The translations under genes were made by a program, and so were the position numbers. The notes under the pieces were generated by a model that was given only the letters and a program-made list of their open reading frames with translations, had not been told where the DNA came from and did not search any database. From the NCBI GenBank assembly GCA_964633825.1, contig CAZWHE010000139.1:1-10893 (forward strand): a stretch of 10,893 bases of DNA, in the 5' to 3' direction. Each line of letters begins with the position of its first letter. The first letter of the stretch is position 1. Origin of the DNA: CAZWHE01 sp964633825. Its GTDB lineage: Bacteria; Planctomycetota; B15-G4; CAYZWU01. This document shows positions 1 through 6,966 of this stretch, in pieces.

Positions 1-2
1 CG

Positions 3-317
3 CCGAAGATGATTTCTTTCGATCCTGTCCTCCCCTCCGGTGCGATCGTGTGCAGCCTGCATGACAGCCTGACCAGCCGACCGCTGAGCGAAGACGACCG
101 ATGGTCCGCCGAGGTCGCGGAAACAAGGACGGGGCGGGTGATCTGCAGAACTCCTTTTTCCCGCGGCGACCGGCTCGAAATGACGGGGCTTCCCGAAGGT
201 GAATATCGTATCAAATTGAAAATCAAGGGTTTCGAGTTATATCAATCGAAGCCCCTCTCTCTTAGTGAGGACGAAGAGCTCGATCTCGGTGATATCTGGC
301 CTGTCAGGCTCAGATGA
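3..317 (+). CDS. C-terminal end of a Cna-B / carboxypeptidase-regulatory-like domain protein (probably partial)
   Basis: The reading frame is open to the left edge of the window, so the ATG at position 9 is probably internal and this is the last ~104 residues of a longer protein. Only 8 nt precede that ATG, so a genuine start there cannot be excluded. The visible part has the alternating pattern of a small beta-sandwich: a polar strand region, then 'TGLPEGEYRIKLKIKGFE', which matches the 'GLPpGeYtl...a.GfE' signature of carboxypeptidase-regulatory/Cna-B-like domains, and an acidic tail ending WPVRLR. Such domains usually sit at the end of secreted or surface proteins, or of sensor proteins, as structural modules. 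There is no catalytic motif and the function of the whole protein cannot be read from here. The stop is TGA at 315-317, and the next gene is convergent. The domain assignment is moderately supported; the full-length identity is unknown. Confidence 0.6.
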   Translation, partial: PKMISFDPVLPSGAIVCSLHDSLTSRPLSEDDRWSAEVAETRTGRVICRTPFSRGDRLEMTGLPEGEYRIKLKIKGFELYQSKPLSLSEDEELDLGDIWPVRLR

Positions 318-337
318 CACTTTCAGAGGAAACACCT

Positions 338-386
338 CGGCTTCAAAAGAAGCCGCGCTTCTCGAGAAGCTGAAAATATCTTTTCA
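338..386. terminator. Three consecutive inverted repeats between convergent genes; possible bidirectional terminator
   Basis: This lies in the 107-nt gap between the plus-strand gene ending at 317 and the minus-strand gene ending at 425. Stem 1 is CGGCTTC (338-344) / GAAGCCG (349-355) with loop AAAA. Stem 2 is the perfect 14-nt palindrome at 357-370 (GCTTCTC/GAGAAGC). Stem 3 is TGAAAA (371-376) / TTTTCA (381-386). Stems 1 and 2 share the arm words GCTTC and GAAGC, so alternative pairing (340-344 with 366-370) is possible. There is no classical T-tract immediately after a GC-rich stem on either strand. The terminator role therefore rests on position and structure rather than on a canonical motif. 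Confidence 0.4.
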
Positions 387-424
387 ATGAAAAGGGTGGC
401 GATCCAGGTTCACCGGTGAAGCCA

Positions 425-916
425 TCAGAGGATGCCCGAAATTTTAGTCATTGCAGAATGAATTTCTTGTGGCGCGGAATGTTTGTGGGAACAGGCATGT
501 TTGGCCATGGCTCGATGAGTATCGTAACCAACGACTTTGGCTTTATATTTATCGTAAGCAGCCGTGCCCATTTCTTCGGAACCCCAGTTATTCGCTTCGC
601 CTTCGTAACCGAGGAGTTGGTGCCAGTTTCCGGTAGCGGTATCACGCATTGAGAATTCAACGATCATTCCAAGCCAGACGCAGCTTTGTCCTGGTGTCCC
701 GGAAGCCTGTACGGAGATCGACTGATTGACCTCGTCGATAAAGACCGTGAGATCAACAGTCAGTCCGCAGGGAGCCACTCCCTGTGGAGCTTGATGCTTA
801 GTGACAAAAGCATTTTCGCTCAGACTGGTTTCGGCAATGCCGGGGTGGTCTGTATTGCCGGAAATCCCGAATAGAGGTAGAGCAAAAAGGGTAGTTAATA
901 CAATTGCGAGTTTCAT
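425..916 (-). CDS. Hypothetical secreted protein (signal peptide, three cysteines)
   Basis: This is a 163-residue protein with a clear N-terminal signal peptide: MKLAIVLTTLFALPLFG, a basic start followed by a hydrophobic core, with cleavage likely around residues 18-25. The start is set at 916 because AAGGAG (complement of 924-929) lies 7 nt upstream of this ATG. An upstream in-frame ATG at 937 would put seven residues in front of the signal peptide and has no comparable site. The mature part is small, with Cys50 and Cys79 flanking a beta-rich stretch (a possible disulfide outside the cytoplasm) and a third Cys142 in a His-rich segment (residues 134-147, AKHACSHKH). I recognise no family. It is convergent with the gene at its left and divergent from the sigma factor at its right, so it is probably a single-gene unit. 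Its base composition is visibly AT-richer than the big cluster. Possible functions such as metal binding by the His/Cys tail are only guesses. Confidence 0.72.
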   Translation of the reverse strand: MKLAIVLTTLFALPLFGISGNTDHPGIAETSLSENAFVTKHQAPQGVAPCGLTVDLTVFIDEVNQSISVQASGTPGQSCVWLGMIVEFSMRDTATGNWHQLLGYEGEANNWGSEEMGTAAYDKYKAKVVGYDTHRAMAKHACSHKHSAPQEIHSAMTKISGIL

Positions 917-1062
917 CAGATCTCTCCTTTTCCACAAAACACGTACAAATTTTGGAAAATATGGGTTGATATGGACGCTCAGCGAGGTCCGTGAAAGAGG
1001 ACGGAGAGACGAAGTAAAAGCGAAATTTAATTAAAAAAAAGTTAATATAAGAGAGTGGGGCA
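917..1062. promoter_or_regulatory. Divergent intergenic region with an imperfect dyad
   Basis: This 146-nt gap separates the minus-strand secreted protein gene from the plus-strand sigma factor gene, so it must hold promoters for both. It contains an imperfect dyad at 973-990 (GGAC-g-CTC-agc-GAG-GTCC) that could be an operator, and an A/T-rich run at 1022-1050 just before the sigma gene, including TAATAT at 1043-1048. I could not find a convincing -35/-10 pair with proper spacing on either strand, so an alternative sigma promoter, such as autoregulation by the ECF factor, remains open. Confidence 0.3.
924..929 (-). promoter_or_regulatory. Ribosome binding site deciding the start of the secreted protein
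   Basis: The complement of 924-929 reads AAGGAG, 7 nt upstream of the ATG at 916. This supports starting the protein at MKLAIV rather than at the upstream MWKRRD. Confidence 0.75.
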
Positions 1063-1695
1063 ATGACTTCGAAATCCAACCAACACGATAGGGAAGCCTT
1101 TTTGAGGTTCGCCAACGGAGATGAGTATCATGAAGCGTTTGAGCAGGCCCTGCCCGAGCTCGACCGCCAGATCAGGAAATACCTCCTCTTTTTCGGACTC
1201 CGCGGTGAGCTTCTCGAGGACCTTGCCCAGGAGGCGATCGTCCGCTTCTATTTGAACAGGATCACCCTCTGCGGAATGGGGGAGGCGCCTGTCAAGGTCT
1301 GGATTCGCACGGTTTGCCGCAATCTTCTCATCGATGTTCATCGTTTAAGGCGGAAGTATCGCTGCCTAAAAGCCGGAAAAACGAGTCTTTCCGACAGCGA
1401 TACCCGCACGGAACCGCCCCGGCCGTCAGAGAATCCGGGGAGGAATATATCCCCCGAAGAGGTGGCGTCACTGGAAAACGATCCTGATTTGCGCGAGATA
1501 CTCGATCTCTGCGTCGATAGGCTTCCTCAGGAGAATCGGACGATCTTGGAGCTCAGGTACATGCTCGACCTTCCCACGAGCGAGATCGCCGAAGTGTTTG
1601 ACAAGGGCGTGCGGATGATACAAACTAAACTGAAGCATACGCGGGAATCCCTGGCTGATTGCATGCGTTTTCACGGGTATGCGATCAAATCGTAA
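1063..1695 (+). CDS. ECF-type RNA polymerase sigma factor (sigma-70 family)
   Basis: This 210-residue protein has the two-domain layout of extracytoplasmic-function sigma factors. Region 2 is at residues ~30-100: 'LLEDLAQEAIVRFY' resembles the DLxQExFxR core-binding/-10 motif, followed by 'VWIRTVCRNLLIDVHRLRRKYR', the region 2.3/2.4 helix with its basic end. A variable linker of ~45 residues rich in Pro/Ser follows. Region 4 is at ~147-200: 'LDLCVDRLPQENRTILELRY', then a helix-turn-helix at about 168-195 (SEIAEVFDKGVRMIQTKLKHT). The protein would direct RNA polymerase to a small regulon. The gene is preceded by GAGAGTGGGG rather than a perfect Shine-Dalgarno, and followed after 15 nt by a small anti-sigma-like gene. 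The latter suggests a two-gene operon. The large Ser/Thr kinase gene converges on it, recalling ECF groups whose sigma factors are controlled by Ser/Thr kinases. The exact ECF group cannot be assigned by eye. Confidence 0.92.
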   Translation: MTSKSNQHDREAFLRFANGDEYHEAFEQALPELDRQIRKYLLFFGLRGELLEDLAQEAIVRFYLNRITLCGMGEAPVKVWIRTVCRNLLIDVHRLRRKYRCLKAGKTSLSDSDTRTEPPRPSENPGRNISPEEVASLENDPDLREILDLCVDRLPQENRTILELRYMLDLPTSEIAEVFDKGVRMIQTKLKHTRESLADCMRFHGYAIKS

Positions 1696-1710
1696 GGAAA
1701 GCGGTGAGCT

Positions 1711-1956
1711 ATGGAACTCGATGACCTGCTCGGACAGAAACGCGAGCTCTATGAGAAGATGACGCTCGTCAAGCCGAGGAGCGGCGACTGCCTCTCCTTC
1801 AAAGACCTCGAATCCTCCACTTTCTCGCGGGATCAAAAAGGCCACATCGAAACCTGCGAACGCTGCAAGACGCTTCATGAGCGCCTGCTGGCTGCAATGA
1901 AAGATCGGGATCAGGAAGCAGAAGAGACCCTCAACCCGCCTGCTTCACGGAGATGA
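1711..1956 (+). CDS. Small zinc-finger anti-sigma-like protein (HxxxCxxC)
   Basis: This is an 81-residue protein, directly downstream of the ECF sigma gene with a 15-nt gap. It starts at ATG 1711, with GGTGAG close upstream and AAGGA overlapping the sigma stop codon. It carries His45-Ile-Glu-Thr-Cys49-Glu-Arg-Cys52, the HxxxCxxC signature of the zinc-binding anti-sigma (ZAS) fold, and an upstream Cys27 that could complete the metal site ('GDCLSFKDLE', like the opening of many zf-HC2 domains). Unlike most anti-sigma factors it has no transmembrane segment and no sensor domain. It could be a cytoplasmic anti-sigma factor or a vestigial zf-HC2 domain. The N-terminal ~25 residues are a charged helix. 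The role as sigma binder is inferred from motif plus position. It is well supported as a real gene. Confidence 0.8.
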   Translation: MELDDLLGQKRELYEKMTLVKPRSGDCLSFKDLESSTFSRDQKGHIETCERCKTLHERLLAAMKDRDQEAEETLNPPASRR

Positions 1957-2001
1957 CGCTTCCCCTTTCCGATATCCGGCCCCGTGTCAACCCGCATTCT
2001 A

Positions 2002-5000
2002 CTAGAACTCGGTGAGGCGGATCTCGTCGATAAAGATCTCGGAGCGGAAAGCAGAAACCTGCGCGGGTTCGGAACTGCCGTGGAGAAGACCGAAATAGAG
2101 CTTGTAAAAACCCGGCTTGGGCCGGCCCTCCACTGAATAATCGATTCCGGCCAGAACCGCGTCTTCCCGCTTCCTGTCCACGTGGCGCAGCTCGGAGTGA
2201 ATCAATCCGAGTTCGGGGATGTACTCGAACTCGACCTCGAGCCAGTGTCCGACAGGGAAGAATGAAGTGAGCTCGCTGTTATGGATCACTTCGCCCGGAA
2301 GCGCCCACTTCCCCGGGTGCGTACCGAAACCATACCTGTCTCCCTCGACGAAGGTTGTGTTGCGGTTGTGTCCCATGGTAACGAGTAGAGAATCCTCCAG
2401 ATTTTTGGGGATGGTTCGGATTTTTTCGCCGGCTTTTTCCCGGAAGAGGACGGCGATGAGCGATTGGCTGTAATTGAGCTGTTTGATATAGACAAGAAAG
2501 GAGAGCTTGAACGGTTTTTCTCCGATCCGGATTGTTTCGTGCGAGGTGAATGCGGCGAGCTCGCTGTTCGATGGCTTGATGATTTCCGTTGTCTCACCCG
2601 ACAGAAATGCATATCTTCCCCGCTCGTAACGGCCGCCGAACTTGCCCGTGGGATCGGAGTCGAGCCCGACCTCGCCGCCCCCTTCCCAGGACCGTGTTTC
2701 CCATCGATCCATTGTCTTTTCGAAATCCTCGAAAAAGCGGACCTCCCCCTCTCCCCCGAGGCGTACTGCCAGACTGCGCCTCTCTTCGGGATCGAGATCG
2801 CTGATCAATCCCTCAGGATCGGCGGTCTTGTTCATGCCCATTTCCCGGCTGAGATACCGGGTGTACTGCCGGGCCGCGTCCCCGTACCGGCCGGCCAGGA
2901 GGTCGATGTCGGCATTGATGACCGATAGGGCGGCGGGACCGAGTCTCCTTTCGAGATCCCACTCCTTGATCAGCCTTTCGGCAAAGTCATATCTCAGCGA
3001 TCCCGCAAGCTCGGTGAAAGCCTTCCTTGCAAGGCGGTCCGCCCGGCTTTTTTTCTTGATCACGGCGCCGGCGAGGTCGAGAAGTGTCTCTGCCGTGTGA
3101 TCCCACGATTCCTGCAGGAGGGTACCGCCAGGCCGGCTCGAGCCCGGCTCCATAGTCCTGTCCCCTCCCTTTCCGACACCCCATGCGGAGATGCCATTTG
3201 CATCGTACAGAACAATCTCCGTATCGACATCGTCGTCGAGGTTTCCGAGCGCCAGGTTCGGTTTTCCTTTGAAAAGAAAGTCATGCCAGACTCTGTTTTC
3301 GTAGATCAGCATGACGGTTCCGTTGCTGTTCACATATCCGAAACCGGGCCGAAAGGTTCTCCACTCCATCGTGGTGATGATGAATTGCGAGCTCCCGTTA
3401 CCGTATTTTCCGACGAGGGGTCGGTTGGGTGAAAACCAGTCTCCCAGATCGCTGCTCGGACTCCAGAGAGAGCTAACGTGCCACTCGCCATGGAACAGGT
3501 CGGCCCTGTACAGTCCGGCGCCTTTCTTGAAGGACGGTTCGAGCTTGTCGAGGAGATCCCGCCTGCTGGGCGTGGAGCTTTTCGATAAGGCGAGGGCCGA
3601 CCCGCCGGGGTGCGGGTCGTTCATCACGTCGCACCCTCTCAAAACACCCCCCGTTATTTCATCCAGCTTTTCGAGACGTCCATTCCGCAGGGCGAACCGG
3701 AAGAGGGCAAAGTGATGGTGTGCCGGTGTGACGAAAAGGAGGTCCTGCTCCCCGTCTCCGTCGATGTCACAGATCGTTGCTCCGGAGATGTCCTCGTCGC
3801 CCTTGTACCTGAATGGGACGTCGATCTTCGAGAGCTTGCCCGTTTCGATCCCGTCAATAACGCAGAGCCCCCGGGCGGCGGGATGAGTGACGGCGGCGAT
3901 TTCGGGAAAACCGTCGCCGTCGAGATCGCCTGAAGCCGCGTAGAGAACATACTCGTCGAAAAGGAACGACCAGAGCATGGTGAGCCCTTTTTTGTCGGCG
4001 TCCCATTCCCAGGCGGAAAGGGATCCCCGAGCCTCGTCCGGGCGATGAGCCGCCATGAGAAGACAAGCGCCTTTCACCTGTGGAAGGCGGACCGTTCCCA
4101 GCCACTCGATGATTCCGTCGCGGATGCCGTGGCCTGCTCCTTCGAGAGGCAGAGCGGCGACGTGGGGTTTGTCATCCCTGTCCCACCACCAGCGGTGCAC
4201 GGTTCCTTCCTCTCCTTGTTTATCCGAGACCGTCACGATGTCGTCCCGGCCGTCTCCATCCAGATCGACGCAGAGCGCCGCGCTTGCACCCCGTACGTTC
4301 GGGAGGGCGCTGCACGCCCTGGAGAGGTCGGGCCAAAAAGGGCTCAATAAACCGGAAAGGGCCTTCTCGCTCGGCCTGAGAGAGCCCGTCGTTTTTTTCC
4401 AGTGTTCGCGCGCTCCTTCGAAATCGAGGTCGAATAAGCAGCAGCGGCCGAGAATCTTGTGGGCCCTGGCGGAGATATCATCCGGCGGGCCGACCTCGAG
4501 GAGGCGTCCGAGAAGGTTTCGGGCCGCCGAGACGAATCCTTTCCTGTAGAGGGTGCCTGCAAATTCGACGACATTCTCCTGGACACCGGCATCGTAGTGC
4601 AGCGTCTCGAAGGCCTGCAGGAGCGGAAGGAATCCGAGCTCGGGTTCCTCTCCCTCGATGACGGGCCCGACCTTTCTGAGGAGCGTATCGGCCAGTTCGC
4701 GGCGTTCCTGACGGTTCCGGCTGATTTCGCGGAAGAGGAACCCCATCCCCAGGATCAATATGGTGCAGAGTGCGACAGCGATGCCGACCGCGGCGAGGCG
4801 GTGTCGCCTGGCGAGCTTGAAGAGCTTCGTGGCCGTGCCGACAGGCCGCGCCGTGATGGGTCTGTCTTCGAGATAGGCTCGGAGGTCGTCGGCCATCTCG
4901 GCGGTGCTCAGGTACCGGCGATCCCGGTCCTTGTCCATGGCCGTCAGAACGATCGTCTCCAGGTCGTTGGGAATTTTGGGGTTCAGCTTTCTTAACGGAA

Positions 5001-6036
5001 CCGGATCCATCCCGATGATCTTGTTGATCACTTCGTAGTTCGTATTTCCCTCGAAAGGACGGCGCAGCGTGAGAAGCTCGTAAAGCGTTGCGCCGAGAGA
5101 GTAGACATCCGTCCTGTTGTCCAGAGGAAACCGGCGGGGCCGGGCCTGCTCGGGAGAAATATAGTGGACGGTCCCCACAAAATCCCCCGTTTCGGTGAGG
5201 GCGGCCGCGCCTTCCTGGCGGGCCAGGCCGAAATCCACGAGCATGGGATTCCCAAGAGGCGTGATCAGGATGTTTTTAGGGGCCACGTCCCGGTGAATCA
5301 CTCCGTTTTCGTGTGCATACTGCAGGGCTTGAGCCATCTCGGCGATCAGGACCACCACCCACTTGAGGTAAGGGAGTTCCCAGAGCACGGCGGTGCTCCC
5401 TGAACCGGACCCTTTCTTCGGACCGAAAGCGGAATTCTCGGGAAAGACGATCTTCTCCGCCGGGATGTTGAGATAACCTTTCGATTCCGTGCGGCGAAGC
5501 TCTTTGATGATCTGGTCGAAGCCGACTCCGTCCAGGAGATCCATGATAAAGTAATGGATCCGATCGGTCTCCCCGATGAAGTGAATGGGAACGATCCCGG
5601 GATGCTGCAGGGCCGATGCCGCGGTCGCCTCCCGCTTGAATCGTTCCACCTGTTTCGGATCGAGGGAACGGAGGGTGGGCAGGACCTTCAGCGCGACTCT
5701 GCGATTGAGCGAGATCTGCTCCGCTTCGTAGACGATCCCCATGCCGCCGCGGCCGAGCTCGCGAATGATCTTGAAATCACCGAGAACCCTGCCTGCCGTC
5801 ACCGTGTCGATCGCCGGGCTCGCGAAGAAATCCCCAGTTGCGGCGGCGCGCTCGGCCGATAGGCCCTCGGCAACAAAGGCGATGTCTTCGATTCTTTTCC
5901 GAAATTCGGAACCGCATTCGTGATGATCCCTGCAGAAACGGTCCGGATCGGGCCGCTTTCCCGAGTGCCATGATTCGGTGAATTCGATCAGGGCCGCTTC
6001 TTCTTGTTCGCTCAGTACCGAATCGTCGGCCGTCAT
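2002..6036 (-). CDS. Membrane Ser/Thr protein kinase with extracytoplasmic FG-GAP/TPR-like region and C-terminal jelly-roll
   Basis: This protein has 1344 residues. The N-terminal ~80 residues resemble the acidic leader that precedes many planctomycete-type kinases. The kinase domain spans ~88-390. It has the glycine loop GRGGMG (95-100), ATP lysine Lys117 (VALK), catalytic HRD at 248-250 in HRDVAPKN, DFG at 268-270 and SPEQA at 294-298. The catalytic loop has Ala252 where Ser/Thr kinases usually have Lys, and residues ~181-220 form a Gly/Ser-rich insertion before the 'AQALQYAHENGVIHRD' helix. A single transmembrane helix (~414-435) follows a basic stretch, so the remaining ~900 residues should be outside the cytoplasm. 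They contain a TPR-like helical part (~440-560) and an FG-GAP/VCBS region with calcium loops at 591-599, 704-712, 757-765 and 932-940. A second helical part (~980-1090) follows, then a concanavalin-like jelly-roll (~1100-1344, FFEDFE... to FIDEIRLTEF). The start is ATG 6036, 3 nt after the stop of the lipoprotein gene, with GGGAG 7 nt upstream. It is the last gene of a four-gene cluster. The ligand is unknown. Confidence 0.93.
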   Translation of the reverse strand: MTADDSVLSEQEEAALIEFTESWHSGKRPDPDRFCRDHHECGSEFRKRIEDIAFVAEGLSAERAAATGDFFASPAIDTVTAGRVLGDFKIIRELGRGGMGIVYEAEQISLNRRVALKVLPTLRSLDPKQVERFKREATAASALQHPGIVPIHFIGETDRIHYFIMDLLDGVGFDQIIKELRRTESKGYLNIPAEKIVFPENSAFGPKKGSGSGSTAVLWELPYLKWVVVLIAEMAQALQYAHENGVIHRDVAPKNILITPLGNPMLVDFGLARQEGAAALTETGDFVGTVHYISPEQARPRRFPLDNRTDVYSLGATLYELLTLRRPFEGNTNYEVINKIIGMDPVPLRKLNPKIPNDLETIVLTAMDKDRDRRYLSTAEMADDLRAYLEDRPITARPVGTATKLFKLARRHRLAAVGIAVALCTILILGMGFLFREISRNRQERRELADTLLRKVGPVIEGEEPELGFLPLLQAFETLHYDAGVQENVVEFAGTLYRKGFVSAARNLLGRLLEVGPPDDISARAHKILGRCCLFDLDFEGAREHWKKTTGSLRPSEKALSGLLSPFWPDLSRACSALPNVRGASAALCVDLDGDGRDDIVTVSDKQGEEGTVHRWWWDRDDKPHVAALPLEGAGHGIRDGIIEWLGTVRLPQVKGACLLMAAHRPDEARGSLSAWEWDADKKGLTMLWSFLFDEYVLYAASGDLDGDGFPEIAAVTHPAARGLCVIDGIETGKLSKIDVPFRYKGDEDISGATICDIDGDGEQDLLFVTPAHHHFALFRFALRNGRLEKLDEITGGVLRGCDVMNDPHPGGSALALSKSSTPSRRDLLDKLEPSFKKGAGLYRADLFHGEWHVSSLWSPSSDLGDWFSPNRPLVGKYGNGSSQFIITTMEWRTFRPGFGYVNSNGTVMLIYENRVWHDFLFKGKPNLALGNLDDDVDTEIVLYDANGISAWGVGKGGDRTMEPGSSRPGGTLLQESWDHTAETLLDLAGAVIKKKSRADRLARKAFTELAGSLRYDFAERLIKEWDLERRLGPAALSVINADIDLLAGRYGDAARQYTRYLSREMGMNKTADPEGLISDLDPEERRSLAVRLGGEGEVRFFEDFEKTMDRWETRSWEGGGEVGLDSDPTGKFGGRYERGRYAFLSGETTEIIKPSNSELAAFTSHETIRIGEKPFKLSFLVYIKQLNYSQSLIAVLFREKAGEKIRTIPKNLEDSLLVTMGHNRNTTFVEGDRYGFGTHPGKWALPGEVIHNSELTSFFPVGHWLEVEFEYIPELGLIHSELRHVDRKREDAVLAGIDYSVEGRPKPGFYKLYFGLLHGSSEPAQVSAFRSEIFIDEIRLTEF

Positions 6037-6039
6037 GCA

Positions 6040-6966
6040 TCATCTCCCGGGATCCGTCGGGAGAGATCTCCCGGGATCCGTCGGGAGAGCCAGTTTCATG
6101 TCGAGCCGGCTTCCGCACAGTTCAATCTTTCCGAACCTGCCTGAATAGTCTTTGAAGACCACGATCGAATCGTCGCTCGAAATCAGTTCGAAACCGGGAT
6201 CGAGGTCGTTCTTCACGTTGGCAAAAGCGGCGGCAGCCGCGCTTTTGTCAGGGTAATCGGCCAGGATTCGTGTGAAGCGATGGGCATTTTTCCCGTCACC
6301 GGCATAATCAGCAGCCAGGGCCGTGACCCTGCCGTCGAGCAGAAGAATGTCGCCCGTGCCGAGGGTGTAGACTCCCTGCAGAGTGAAAGCCCCCCGTATG
6401 ACGCGTTCCGTACCCGTGATCCGCCCCTCCTCAGGAAGAGACGCAAAAAGATCTCGAGCCCCGTCGGTCCGCTGATTTGGGGCATCGCCCCACGGGATTC
6501 GCTCTGCAACACGCTGTCCGAAAGGGATGAGGGCCTTCGCGGGCTCCGCCTCTCCCGAGGGGCTGTTGATGGTGACATAGACGCTGCCCCGCTGAAAAAA
6601 GAGCTGGTACTCATTGACCGTGTGCCGCTCCTGGAAAGAAGAGTCCCTCGTCTCCTTCCCGCATTTCATCAGGTAGATCCCCAGGGCGGCCGCCCTGTCC
6701 GTCATCCAATAGGTCTCGACGGATATCTTTTTCTTTCCATTGGAGTAGGCCTGCACGTCGAGCCGATCGAAGCCGAGCTCGAGGAAAACCTCGGCGCCGC
6801 CGTTGATGTGGCCGTAAAGGTCGGCGCCCTCGAAGAGCTTTGCCTCACCCTTTTTCTTCCAGGCTCCCACGTCTTCGGGCATGAGGTTTCGGGGAGCAGA
6901 TTGGTCGTCTTTCGCGCTGCAGCCCGCGAGGAGGATGAGAAGCCATATCATTGCCGAAGATTTCAT
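6040..6966 (-). CDS. DUF6599-like lipoprotein
   Basis: This 308-residue protein has a lipoprotein signal peptide: MKSSAMIWLLILLAGCS, with lipobox LLAG-Cys16 and Ser at +2, compatible with lipidation and envelope anchoring. The segment at ~44-66 (LFEGADLYGHINGGAEVFLE) matches what I recall as the hallmark of the DUF6599 family (LfeyINGgAE-yl-yGF). It is followed by an alternating alpha/beta region with 'VETYWMTDRAAALGIYLM', also typical of that family. The second half (~180-285) looks like a repeat of the same fold (ADYPDKSAAAAAFANV). No catalytic residues are known for this family. The start at 6966 overlaps the stop of the upstream DUF362 gene as ATGA (6963-6966), with AAGG (complement of 6974-6977) 7 nt upstream, so translation is likely coupled. 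The last 16 codons are the two copies of a 24-bp tandem duplication. The family call is by memory of the motif; the lipoprotein nature is clear. Confidence 0.82.
   Translation of the reverse strand: MKSSAMIWLLILLAGCSAKDDQSAPRNLMPEDVGAWKKKGEAKLFEGADLYGHINGGAEVFLELGFDRLDVQAYSNGKKKISVETYWMTDRAAALGIYLMKCGKETRDSSFQERHTVNEYQLFFQRGSVYVTINSPSGEAEPAKALIPFGQRVAERIPWGDAPNQRTDGARDLFASLPEEGRITGTERVIRGAFTLQGVYTLGTGDILLLDGRVTALAADYAGDGKNAHRFTRILADYPDKSAAAAAFANVKNDLDPGFELISSDDSIVVFKDYSGRFGKIELCGSRLDMKLALPTDPGRSLPTDPGR
6042..6089 (-). repeat. Perfect 24-bp tandem duplication forming hairpins over the kinase ribosome-binding site
   Basis: Units 6042-6065 and 6066-6089 are identical. Each contains the inverted repeat TCTCCCG / CGGGAGA with an 8-nt spacer (first unit: arms 6043-6049 and 6058-6064). 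The duplication is in frame in the lipoprotein gene, giving the repeated C-terminal octapeptide LPTDPGRS/LPTDPGR. On the transcript the 3' arm of the last hairpin contains GGGAG (complement of 6044-6048), the only plausible Shine-Dalgarno for the kinase start at 6036. The structure would therefore mask that site unless ribosomes finishing the lipoprotein open it. Confidence 0.85.

Noticed and set aside
416..652. Plus-strand frames at 416-652, 451-636 and 686-874
   Set aside because: They lie opposite the secreted protein, which has a signal peptide and a strong ribosome-binding site; the plus-strand frames have neither.
5200..5800. The kinase as a pseudokinase because of the missing catalytic-loop lysine
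   Set aside because: Glycine loop, Lys117, Asp250, Asn255 and DFG are all present, and variants of the HRDVxPxN form occur in apparently active bacterial kinases.
6044..6055. CCCGGGATCC looks like a cloning-vector polylinker
   Set aside because: It is part of a duplicated in-frame 24-bp unit, differs from the common polylinker by one G, and no other vector sequence is nearby.
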